Source of the DNA: Ophiura sarsii
Taxonomy: Eukaryota > Echinodermata > Ophiuroidea > Amphilepidida > Ophiuridae
Assembly: GCA_035610835.1 (NCBI GenBank)
Contig: CM069443.1
Coordinates: 88,968,690 to 89,032,689 of the forward strand
Length of the DNA stretch: 64,000 bases
Direction: 5' to 3'
The first letter of the stretch is position 1. Every line of letters starts with the position of its first letter. Positions 1 through 48,216 of the stretch are shown one piece after another. The translations under genes and the position numbers were made by a program. A model generated the notes under the pieces. The model did no database searches and was not told where the DNA came from. It saw nothing but the letters and a program-made list of their open reading frames with translations.

Positions 1-1344
1 TATATTACTTAATTGATTGAAATAGCATTGAAAACCTTTCAAAATCAGAGTGGTAAATGGCAAATAAATATTGAAAATTGATATTTAGAAAGTGGAGTGC
101 AGAGCTTGGGGTTGAACCTGGGTTGGTTCAGGCTTCGCGCTAAGATGCGTTTCTGCGCGTACAGCGCATATTTTCCCATCTGTGCGCGCAAAATACTATT
201 TCTCCTTGAGTTCAGGGGCGCCGCTTGCGCGACAAAGTTAGCCCACCCTGCCGGCCGACTTTTAATTTGATGAATAGTGTTCATTCATGCCATTGGCATG
301 TTTGCCAATATACACCCCCTATAGTAAATTGAAGAGTCCAAGGTTTTTGTCAAAGGTCAACAAATGAAATATAATCATCTCTTTTGCATGCCCTATCGCG
401 GTGTTTCTACACAATAAAATACCCAATTTTGATTGAAAACAATGATACAGAGACTGTTTATGACGGTCTAGGTGGCTCATTTGATCAAGTAAAAGACCCC
501 TAACTTCCGTCTTGTTCAGCACATGTGGAAAAGGACTATAATTAGGTGACGCAAGTACACAAACTTCAGAATTCATTAGATAACATTAATCCAAACCTTA
601 GTCCGTTATTCCTCGAAATTAAATGTTGCTCGTTTTCATAAAATTTGGCTCGAAAGTTGGTGTCAGATTGCGACACGATGTTGGTCAAAATTCGGAAGCT
701 AAAGTAAAGTTAAAGTTAAATAAAAATGTGTTCCTTACTCCTTAGCCTTGTTACTCCCTAGCCTGAATAATAATTATTTGCTACAAAATCCTGGTACAGG
801 TTGGTCAGGTCTACGAGGACTACGGATTGTCAGTGTGTCACTTGAGCCCCCAATTTTTGAAATTCAGGTGGGTGGGGGGGGGGGGGGGGGGGGGGGGGGG
901 GTGGTTCAGGGACTTTGAGAAACCCTTGTTTTAAAAGTTAGTGCCACCCATAGGTTGGTTATGTGACAATCACAGTGTACTACAAGACTGTTACATACAA
1001 AATTATATAATTTTGAAAATATTGTTAAAAATAATTCCAAAGTAATTTCTGTTTCAATTTTTGATATCATGAAAAGGAGATATTCTTAGCTTCTTAATAA
1101 ACTTTGTTTCATTAAAATCAGTGGTCAGGAAGCAGAGATATGATCAATTGTCTAAAGTAGTCATGGAATCATCTTGGCCACTTTAGCTAAACCAAAAATA
1201 TGGTTTAAAGTGGGTCTTCTTGATGCACACTGAGACTCTAATATCCAACCCGATTTCTAGAAGACTTAGTAGATTGCTCATAATTGTTAAGCACAAGCAG
1301 TTAAAAGACCAAATTCTTCTGGTAGTCAGTCAATACATCACTTA
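1..1344. other. No gene recognised
   Basis: AT-rich sequence with no coding exon I can support. It holds a 28-base G run (874-901) and a GC-richer patch at 110-260 with a GGTTCAACCC-like B-box on the - strand (about 109-118) that may be a decayed tRNA-derived SINE. Confidence 0.4.
874..901 (+). repeat. Poly-G run (28 G)
   Basis: 28 consecutive G after GGT. A second run of the same length is at 62527-62554, also followed by TGGTT. Length is prone to sequencing and assembly error. Confidence 0.8.
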
Positions 1345-1837
1345 GGCCAAACAAAAAAAAAGTTTGTCTCAAAGCTTGCGAAGACTTCAAAATCGGGCGA
1401 CGTGCGCTGTTTTTTGTCTTCCATTTTTTTGTTTTACATTTCTTTTATTTGTGTGGCAATTTTTACTCTTACTATTTGCAACCGTTGACACTTTCTGATA
1501 TTTGTTTTTTCTATTTGAAATGAATATTGTGATGTAGTTGTGTATAAGAACAATTGTGCAGCGTTTTTTGAAGAACTGAGTCATGTAAAAGTTTGAGAAA
1601 AGGAAAATCTGCCGATATTTTTAATAAAAACTCGAAATAAAAATTTGTAGGGAAAAAAAAAATTGATTTGACAATTTTCTGCATTTCAGACGCGGTATTT
1701 TGGCATTTCAAAACCAATGCGCGCGCAAGCTTTAATAATAATAAACCATGCTTATTAAGCGCACTCCGTCGCAAGACCCCAGTGCGCTGAACAAAAAAAA
1801 GAAGAAAAGTACAAAATATGAACAAAGATACAAAACA

Positions 1838-3210
1838 TTATAAAGTCATTTGCTGAAAGAGGTGAGTCTTGAGCGAGCTCTTGAATTGCTGCAGTGATGT
1901 GGCATTTCTAACATGAGATGGGAGCCGGTTCCAAAGTTCAGGAGATGCATGAGAGAATGATCTTTGGCCATAGGTGACAGTGTTAGTTTTCCTCCGTTGT
2001 AAGATGACAGATGCATTTGACCTAAGAGTGCGTGTGGGTTCCTTGATGGAAATAAGGTCGCATAAGTACTTTGGAGCCTGGTTATTTAGTGCTTTGTATG
2101 TCAAAAGCATAAGTTTAAAAACAATACGGCTCTCCACAGACAACCAGTGAAGATCTTTTAACACTGGGCTTATATGTACACGCTTCTTTGTCAAGGTTAC
2201 CAACCGGGCAGCGGCATTTTGGATGCGCTGTAATTTGCTTAATTGAGAAGCTGGAAGTCCATATAATATACTGTTATTTGAGTCCAGACGAGAAGAGACA
2301 AATGCATGAACGAGTTTCTCAGTGCTATTACAGTCCAGATATCTGCGGATACGGCCAATTTTTCTGATAGCGTGTGAAGCGAGACGGCTGATGTTATTTA
2401 CATGAGGGACTAAAGTGAGATGCTGATCAATGATGACACCAAGATCTTTTGCTTTAGTGACAGTATCAACGACAGAGTCACCAACGTTTATGGAGGGGGT
2501 GGGAACATTTTCAGAGTAGCGGGATGATAAATGAACAACCTCTGTTTTACTATCATTCAAGGCAAGCTTGTTCTTCAGTGTCCAGTTTTTAATCTCTTTG
2601 ATGCAGTTCTCGAGTTCAGTTAGAGAAGGAGAGGTATCATCATTTGGATTCACACTGATGTACAATTGGGAATCATCAGCGTAGTACATACCACTAACTC
2701 CAGGGAAGCGTTTCACAATGTCTTCAATTGGTGACGAATATAGGGTAAAAATCTGCGGACCGGCAACTGAACCCTGAGGGACACCGCTGAGTAATTGATG
2801 AGGATCTGATTTAGAGTCAGCAATCTTAATCACTTGTTGTCGACCGCGAATGTACGAATCGAACCACCCGAGTGCATTGCCTGTTAAACCATATCTAATC
2901 TTCAGCCGCTGGATGAGGATGTCGTGGTCAATGGTATCAAAAGCGGCACTTAAGTCCAGGAGGACAAGTATCGCATCCTTTTTTGTATCAAGAGTCAACA
3001 GAAGATCGTTCGAAACACGGAGAAGTGCCGTTTCACAGCTGTGGTTTTTACGATACGCACTCTGAAATTGAGGGTACAGATCATTCTCAGCGAGGTAATG
3101 CTGAAGTTGCTCAATGGCTGCTTTCTCCGTAGCCTTGGATAAGAATTTCAGGTTCGAGATACTACGATAACTCTTGAATGCTTCAGCATCGAGAGTGCAC
3201 TTCTTAATGA
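1838..3210 (-). mobile_element. LINE (CR1/jockey-like) reverse transcriptase, 5'-truncated
   Basis: An open - strand frame runs from about 3210 down to the stop at 1838. It includes the finger region (FKSYRSISNLKFLSK), motif A (LLDLSAAFDTIDHDIL), motif B (SGVPQGSVAGPQIF), the catalytic motif C YADD (MYYADDSQLYI) and the thumb (KDLGVIIDQHL), then the C-terminal HWLSVESRIVFKL region. Motif B has an unusual VAGP where VLGP is typical. The 5' part of the ORF (endonuclease) is absent. The frame is intact over about 455 codons, so the insertion is fairly young. Confidence 0.9.
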
Positions 3211-3220
3211 GAGAGCTTTG

Positions 3221-3502
3221 CTGATAACTTCACCACTTTCTTCGAAGAAAAAGTGCAAAAACTGCATGGCAACTTAAATCAGTCTGTGAAAACTCAAGGT
3301 GATTTGCCAGACTCTGAAAGACTAACATCAAATAGTCTCAGCAATTTCCGTTGTTTGTCTGAGGACGAAGTATGCAAGTTGCTGAACAAAATGCCTTCCA
3401 AATCATGCCCTTTGGATCCGATGCCAACATCGCTGGTTAAGCAGTGCGCAAATGAACTCCTTCCCATAATTACGCAAATCATAAACTGCTCATTATCTTC
3501 TG
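3221..3502 (+). mobile_element. Inverted 5' segment of the same LINE
   Basis: The + strand reads FFEEKVQKLHGNL, then LSEDEVCKLLNKMPSKSCPL and IINCSLSSGE, the linker that lies just upstream of the RT fingers in CR1/jockey-type ORF2. It stops about 12 residues short of where the adjacent - strand segment begins, and is in the opposite orientation. The same 10 bp (GAGAGCTTTG) flank it at 3211-3220 and 3503-3512. Confidence 0.8.
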
Positions 3503-3541
3503 GAGAGCTTTGAGACGAACCTTTTATTTTGTTTGGCCTTA

Positions 3542-3898
3542 TCACAGAGTGTAAAAGATTTGACATTGCATGATTTTAATATTGCGCAGTACATTAAAAT
3601 TAACATAGCGTAGTAGGTTAAAAATGAAATTGCAATTGTATGATTTGTTTGGTTACAGTCTGTACTAGACCATCATGACTTGTATTGATATCCTTTTGTA
3701 TACAATATTTTATACCTGTGATTACTGTAAAACTACTTAATTTTACACGGTCTTCAATTTTGCTTATTACACTAATTGCTCCAAATTCATCAAATTTAGT
3801 CCATGTTAAAATGTTATGTGTTTTATAAAGTCCATTGACAAGTAGGCTACTAGCATGTGAAACACAAGTGGACTGCTTATTTTTGTACTTGTTTTCAG
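3542..3898. other. Intron sequence upstream of the first placed MICAL exon
   Basis: AT-rich and featureless apart from the splice acceptor at its 3' end. Confidence 0.4.
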
Positions 3899-41398
<37,500 letters not shown>

Positions 41399-41500
41399 CC
41401 CATTCTAGCATTCAACCTCCATGTTGGTAATACAGGGTCACAAGATACATACTCTTTTTGCGTATAAAATAAAATTATTTACACTGTACAAATAAATCAC
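41399..41500 (+). promoter_or_regulatory. Likely MICAL 3' UTR with polyadenylation signals
   Basis: Two AATAAA hexamers lie at 41468-41473 and 41491-41496, within 100 bp of the stop codon. Either could end the transcript. In such AT-rich DNA hexamers are common, so the actual cleavage site is not known. Confidence 0.45.
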
Positions 41501-41948
41501 AGTTTTACAATGACTGTCTAATACTAACGTAGTGTTGTGTAATAATGAATATTTAAATATAAAATTTAGACTGAAATCTATCTGCCATTGCTATAGTGCT
41601 ATGTAGAATATCTATATACGCAGCAATGGAAACCCTCATGACTGCCTACCCGGGGTTGTCTAGGTAGGAACTACACACTTTGAATATATTTCTAACTATA
41701 ACTTTTACAAAAGGAAATAAATCAATTGAAAAAAAATGGTCCTAGTAGAAATCAAACCATGGACCTCTGTCTGTATTGTATTGTCTTTCAAGCGAGGGGT
41801 GAACTGGCCAGGACATGATTTTAATCCCTTTTAAACTCACGGAATAAAGCAATACTACTACTGTGATCAGTACAATATTATGAATAGAGCTGCGATACAC
41901 ATGATCGTCTACCTGGGTTGACAGTCATGTGGGTATTTCCATTACTGC

Positions 41949-42443
41949 ATATATATACACCTAACACAAAAAGTTCCAAACCGGGTATTTTGTTGGCTAA
42001 TTCAAAATCAATAATCAGTACCAAAATTCTGAGATGTACATTAAATGAGCAAATTTCAAGTTATGATGGTTTAAATGACCACAAATACTGTTCTCAAATT
42101 TGGATACTAAGGGATATCATTGTTTTGTGTGTGATTACGCAGTGAAATGTGTGTGTAAAGACTCCCTGTCATGCCTGTTACCCATTCATACAGATACCCG
42201 ACTCGTTAAGATATCGCACAGTGGACAACACAAATCAATGATATCCCATAAAATAACAATTCTAGTGCCACTTTCTTGTAGTTAGACGCGGTTATTGAAA
42301 TCATTATAACTTTAACAGTATCCATTCGATTTTATGAATGAGGTATCAAAATACGGAAAAGTAATTTACTCATTTAATGGATTTTTAATTAGCCAACATC
42401 AAAGTACCTGGTCTGGAACTTTTTGTATTAGGTGTATATATAT
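41949..42443. mobile_element. Inverted-repeat MITE (ATATATATACACCTAA ends)
   Basis: The ends match over about 55 bp (TACACCTAACACAAAAAGTT on the left, with TACACCTAATACAAAAAGTT as reverse complement of the right). No transposase. A right-end relative is visible near 29860-29905. Confidence 0.65.
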
Positions 42444-42481
42444 CATAACAGTGCTATAAATGTTAGAATCACAGTATCATA

Positions 42482-42688
42482 CAGGGTGTCTCAGAATGAT
42501 TTCATAATTGCAGAAAAGAAATGGAATCTACCAATTTTACAAAATAGTTTGTAATTTCTATCAGAAACACACAATTTTTAAAATCTAAGAATGCTAGTTG
42601 TATGTGTGTATTGTCTGAACTAAAAGTAACGTGATATTCATTGCTATATAAATGCATCTTTCTGGTATAAATCATTTTGGACAACCTG
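42482..42688. mobile_element. Mariner-like MITE, TA-flanked
   Basis: Ends CAGGGTGTCTCAGAATGATT and AATCATTTTGGACAACCTG (reverse complement of a similar end), with TA at 42480-42481 and 42689-42690. A lone end of the same type (TAGGGTGTCCCAGAATGATT) lies at 45049. Confidence 0.6.
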
Positions 42689-43507
42689 TATGTAATGAGA
42701 AATTCTATATTATTATTATGAATTACACCATTATGTAGCACCAATGCTCTATCAATCTGAACTACATGCACGATGAAAATGGTTAGTTTTAATGATGAAT
42801 TATTTACACTCAATCAATTTTAAACAATTTGTGTATATAGATTCTTAATTTTCCATTTAGTGTTCCTTTACACACATGGTGACTGAGTGTGAAGAACTTA
42901 CCTTAAATGAATCACAGCATTATAGAAAAATATAATTCGTTTTTGTTCCATTACTATATTTGTGAAAGTGAATAATATTGTGATCTTCATACCCAACGAA
43001 GCATTATTATAGATAGAGGTTATGTGAAATTATGTTGGACATTGGGTGGTAGTACCACTCAGTCATTTTAGTGTTACATTAAGGTCTGGGGGTCCCCCTG
43101 GTTAGTGTGACATTAAGGTATGGGGTTAGAATAAATAGCATCCATCCGATCTGCTACACAAATCATTCCAGGGACCATTGAAGACCAATCAACTATATAT
43201 ACCTTGCTCATTGTTAACACTTAAATGAGCATCAAATATGTTTCAACTCATTTGACAAACTCAAATACTTGTGAAAGGTAATGAAATGAAAATAATTTGA
43301 GAAATGTTTGCAAACATGAAAGTACTTCTCAAAGTGTAATACTGTTTTCAGCCTACTCATTCTGTAGATGTGATACAGACTCATTCTGTAGTATATAGTC
43401 ACAAATGTTGGTGTTTTATTATCCTGCAATCATAATGATGCAGAAAATATAATAATAATAATATATAGCAGCATGCAGACTCATATTTTTGGTTCGATCA
43501 TGTTTTA

Positions 43508-43730
43508 AAGATTCATTTAGATACCTTTTTCGACCATGGTTTTTGAGCTCCATAGCTTTCACCGGCTAGGACCTACCCGCCGCCATCTACGATGACCTGC
43601 TGTTATGTGATCACCCAAAAGGCGGTCATGTGACAGTAGAGGGAAGTAAACACTTTGCTGAATGGTGGGATGATCCCAAAAGCTACTGAGCTCAAAAACA
43701 TGGTACTTAAAAGGTATCTAATTGAATCTC
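43508..43730. mobile_element. MITE with about 50-bp inverted arms
   Basis: The left AGATTCATTTAGATACCTTT through TTTTTGAGCTC is mirrored on the right by GAGCTCAAAAACATGG through AAGGTATCTAATTGAATCT. The centre is GC-richer. No clear target duplication. Confidence 0.6.
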
Positions 43731-44830
43731 TAATAATAATATAGTGTGTAAATTGGCAATATTACAAGCAATGCTTACTGCTTATTGCGTTTGTTTTATG
43801 TATCAATAATGTAATCCGATATTTATTATTATAGTAGATTAATACATTTTCCGATCTGTTCCAAATTTTGACCCATTCCATTTAATACCAGATAAGCTTT
43901 CACTGATCAATCATTTCAATCATAATTTAGATGGTAATGGTTTCAGTGCGACATGTAAAGGATTTCACAGCTTAAGATATCCTATGCACACATTTAAGAA
44001 ATTTAACAAAACAGGCCAATTGCGTGCTATTCAAAGGTGCTTTCTTAACAAGTCTAACCCCATTGGTATATAGTATAGACCAGATAGTGAATCAAACAAG
44101 TCTAACCCATTGGGTATATAGTATATCAATAGAAATATGATGGCACTTTTTACAAGGCATAAATTTGATAGTAATATTTAGGGTAGGGGAAACATAAATC
44201 ATCATATCTTTGCTTATACAGAACCAAATCTGTAGTTTTGTATCAAGATATTATGTCAAGTCATCTCATCTTTCATGTTATTATTTGTTTGATGTTATGT
44301 ACCAGATAGATACTAGAAATACTAATATGACATATCAAGTTGGCTTGTAAATGTTGTAGCATACTATTTGTAAGTTGTTTAGTTCATTTAGATAAGAGTT
44401 TAGACAAATCTGATTAATATACTGTATTTCCTGGGTGTTATATCGCGTTTGTTCACGCGATAAGCAAAGATTTGTTGGCTTATGTTTTTACTTACCCTGA
44501 AAATGTGACACAACAATTTGCATTGACTCGCTACCTGGTACTGATCTAGAGGGTCTACAAAAACTACCTATGGGGTGGGTCAGACTTGAGATGTGACACC
44601 GGTTCAACGAGGTCTTGTATAATGACCAAAGTTGCATTTCAATTCACTCTCTCACCCTCGTTTGAAAGCTATTACCTCTTACTGAAATAGTACTGCGTCC
44701 AAAGTCTTGGATATTGCCGCTTAACAAGTGACATTCCATTAGTTGTTATACAAAGAAAGTAATACAATGGTTTGTTTTGTCATCTTTCATTGATTCACAT
44801 TGTTTCCAAGTTTTGCCTAGAGGTGTACAA

Positions 44831-45032
44831 CCGAGGCAAAAGGATGCAGTTGTCTCTCCAAGAAAAAGTTGAGATCTTAATACCAACAAAAGGAGCTTTT
44901 TGAATGCTTCAAAATTACACCTTTGTGGTTAAGATTGGATACAGCTTTCTGATTTTATGAAGAAAAGTTACGGTAAAATTGTCTTAATATCTCAATATGC
45001 ATTTTACCGACAACTGCACCCTTTTGCCGTGG
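44831..45032. mobile_element. Short inverted-repeat element
   Basis: Ends CCGAGGCAAAAGGATGCAGT and the reverse complement of CCACGGCAAAAGGGTGCAGT, with further pairing inward (GAGATCTTA versus TTAATATCTC). 202 bp. Confidence 0.5.
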
Positions 45033-45424
45033 CAGCACACATATATAGGGTGTCCCAGAATGATTTATGAAAATATGTAATATAAAAACTACATGTATCT
45101 CAATCTATTACCTACTGTGTTCCCTACTCATCAAGATAATCAATGAAACCTTCAATAAACCTTCCATGTCTTAGATTAGTGGCCATTTGGTGGCAACACT
45201 AAACTCTATTCAAGTAACTATTGGCTAAAATAATGCTGCACATTATTTGTTCAACTAATCTGAACATTCCAATAGAGGTTATACTAATTATCATTTACCA
45301 GGTTGTATTAAATGAGGAGTGTTGTGGGGGGTATAAACCGTGTGTTTGTGTTGCATGGCAGCTCTATTTCACTACATTTCAACTGCACCCTATAGCTAGT
45401 TGATGCGATCTGATTCTGATGATT

Positions 45425-45503
45425 CACCAGCAGCGAAATTACAGCGCTTTGTATCCTTTGGCAAAGGCGCTATATAAATGCCGTGTTATTATTATTATTA
45501 TTA
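45425..45503 (+). repeat. LINE-type 3' tail
   Basis: AAAGGCGCTATATAAATGCC followed by GTG and a (TTA)n tract is the common 3' end of CR1/L2-like LINEs and the SINEs that use them. Only the tail is present. Confidence 0.6.
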
Positions 45504-45871
45504 ACACTAGGGTCTGCAAAGAAAGGATTCTTTTAAGCAGGGGTGTGAGACTTCCTCTTTTTTAATTTTTCTTATGCCAACATTTTTACCCAATTTTACT
45601 CTGTTTTTCCTCGTTTTTGTCTGTTTTCCTCTTTTTTTATTTGTGGCCTCTCACATCCCTGATTAAGTCTGCAGTCCTTGTAAACAAATATGTTGTGGTA
45701 GGATTGAGTTATCCAAGATGGCATACCACCTTAAGGTATATACAATGGTTGCATTACACCTGGGCAGCTACTATATTAAATATGGGTGGCATCTACTACT
45801 GTAGCGCTGCTGTATATTTGGTATATACCCTTTGGTTTAGACTGGTACAATGTCATGAACATTTTTGTATA

Positions 45872-47156
45872 CAGGTCGTGTCAAAAACGTTTCATCTATA
45901 ACATTTTCTTTTTGCCATAACTGTATAAATTGAATCTGAAATAGTAATAACCATGTTCAACAATTGTTTCATAATATTTGTTAAAGCTTCGTTTACAAAT
46001 GATGGCAAATCTACTCAGGCATGTCAAATTCAGCTTTGGCCAACCACCTTTCATGTGCAGTCTGTCAGGTATTGAACATAATCAATCAAATTAATAAGGA
46101 TTTATCTACTAAATGTTGATAGTCAAGTTTATAAGTTTATTTTAATTGAAAAACACAGTTTGATTGATATTATCCACAACATACACCATAATGTGAATAT
46201 TAGATGCATTTTAAACAATGAATATGTTGATAAAATGATCAATGGAATCTCAATTGCAGCTCAGTTGAAAGCCATATTTTAGTTCAATTTGGAATTCACA
46301 CTATTAGGCAATTAAATGGGATTAAGGATGTTCCTATGGTTAAGCGACAAATCTTGAAGTATAAGGTAGAGCTGGTTGAGTACAACAACAAAGGTCTTTT
46401 ACTGTAGGTGAATCAGGTGTACAGTTCAACAGATATAACCATTTTAAGTCATTTTGAATTATTTTGTTTTGTATTGTTTTTCGGCCAATAGAGGGCAGCA
46501 GTCTATTTTCTTTTGTTTTTAATGTTTTTGTTTTTTACTCCCTAACATTTTCATAACATTTTAGTTTTTGTTTTTGCTCTAAATTATTATTGAAAACTCC
46601 ATTAGATTCCCACCGCAGCACAGGAAATAAGGAAAGTTGTATAACCAACATATACACCAAGTGGCAATACATTTAGTAAAGTGCATGAACTTGAATTTTT
46701 TTAATTAAGTGCATTAATTAGCCTCATGTTTTAATTACCTAAAGCTTCCTTAGATAATCAAGTATAATTAATTATGCAGATGTATGACAGCCTCCCGCAG
46801 CACAGAAATTTTCTAAAAACTATAATAAACAAGCTCCCAAAATGTGAGCATTTATATTTTTCTTGTCAAAATTATTAAACATTTTTGCATAGATTATTTA
46901 TTTTGCTACGGGGTCAAAAAAACCCAATAAGAAACATAAGAAATGAACCATTCAATTTTGCTTCATCTTTGACAATAAAATTGTCATATCTATTGAACCG
47001 TACCTCCGATCAAGCTCAAATTTCAGATTATTGTGGAGCTCAGCAAGCTCTATTAAAATATCAAAACCAAAAATGTAACCATAGGAACATCCTTAAGTGC
47101 ATAACAAATAACAAACTAATAAGTCTATTTTTCATGCGACACTTTTGACACACCTG
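45872..47156. mobile_element. Mariner-sized element with TA target sites, no intact transposase
   Basis: Ends CAGGTCGTGTCAAAAACG and the reverse complement of CAGGTGTGTCAAAAGTG, flanked by TA (45870-45871 and 47157-47158). The 1,285-bp length equals that of autonomous mariners. No transposase frame longer than about 90 residues was seen, so it is dead or non-autonomous. Confidence 0.55.
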
Positions 47157-47756
47157 TATAGAGTGATTGAAAAAACTGCAATAGCGCACATGGGAGATCT
47201 AGTTTGGAAGCCAAGGTGAATTGTTGTACCTACTTGTTAGTATCATCAAGTGTACCTCTTGTTAGTATCCCTGAGTGAAAAAGTGAAGTCAATACTTACT
47301 GCTTTGTCTTTGGTGAACTTATTGTTTTGATTAAATGTCTGGTTTACTCTATCATTGTGAAGATTTTAAGACCATTTGGACTCATTTAGATGTTAAATAA
47401 AGAAATTAACAAAATCCAATATGTTGCTTGAACTTTGAAATTCATTCATTCATACTTTAATTAAGATTATTTGATAATTAAAATAGAAAAATTAAATACA
47501 TACATAAATAGACATAGCCCCCAGTAAAATTACATAAATAGATAATTATAAAGTAATACATTTTTATTGATACATAATTTGTTCATTTATCAATATGTAT
47601 TTAATAATTGAAAAAGATGAATGAATGAATAGATTAATAAAAAACACCTGTATTATCAATCAATCAAACAATTGACTATATCATTCACTCAAAGAATTTA
47701 AATAAATAATTATAAGACTTGGAAAATCTGGCGTGAATGAAATTATCAAAGGCGTT

Positions 47757-47830
47757 AAAAATGCAAGGTCTCGAACCCGGTGGTCCCTCTTGCTATTGCA
47801 GCAAACCCACTGGACCTCAGAGGTTGAGTT
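47757..47830 (-). repeat. tRNA-like SINE fragment
   Basis: On the - strand GGGTTCGAGACC (about 47768-47779) is a B box, preceded by a tRNA-like stretch. The same GACATAGCCCCCAGTAAAA occurs on both sides (47510 and 47887). Confidence 0.35.
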
Positions 47831-47907
47831 TACCAGAATAGAGAGCGAATGTATGCAAAGACTTTGTTGAGAGTGTCAGTGTTGTGACATAGCCCCCAGT
47901 AAAAAAT

Positions 47908-48216
47908 TAACCTTTTCACATGCCCAACAATTGATCATATTTCGACCGATCGTCATTGCTACCATAACAGTCGTTTGTATTGATTGAGTTTTTCTGCGGT
48001 GATCAGTCGTTTCCCCTGCTTGCAATCGACAAAATTTCGACCATTCAATAATGTTGATAGGTCTTGGAGGTACGATCGCTATAGATCGATCGTCAAAGAA
48101 AATGTGAAAGGGTTTCACGGTCGATCGGTAATATTTTAGCCTTGTTTTTGAACGACTGTATAGTCTTAAAGAAAACAACGATCGATCGCTCGTGGGGCCG
48201 GTATGAAAAGGTTCAC
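47908..48216. repeat. GATCG-rich inverted-repeat region
   Basis: AACCTTTTCACATGCCC on the left is mirrored by GGGGCCGGTATGAAAAGGTT on the right. The inside has many CGATCG and GATCGATCG blocks. Probably a MITE; family unknown. Confidence 0.4.

Larger units (their letters stand above)
1345..3538. mobile_element. Harbinger-like inverted-repeat element, interrupted by a LINE
   Basis: The terminal inverted repeat starts GGCCAAACAAAA and runs about 32 bp to GTCTCAAAGC; the right end is its reverse complement (about 28/32 matching) ending at 3538. Both ends abut TTA (1342-1344 and 3539-3541), as expected for PIF/Harbinger target duplications. A LINE fills most of the inside (1838-3502). Related copies are at 16734-17112 and 57095-57466. 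Confidence 0.55.

Noticed and set aside
2850..3065. + strand frame of 71 codons
   Set aside because: Antisense shadow of the LINE reverse transcriptase.
45221..45403. Short + strand frame near the LINE tail
   Set aside because: No domain or conservation signal; part of retroposed sequence.
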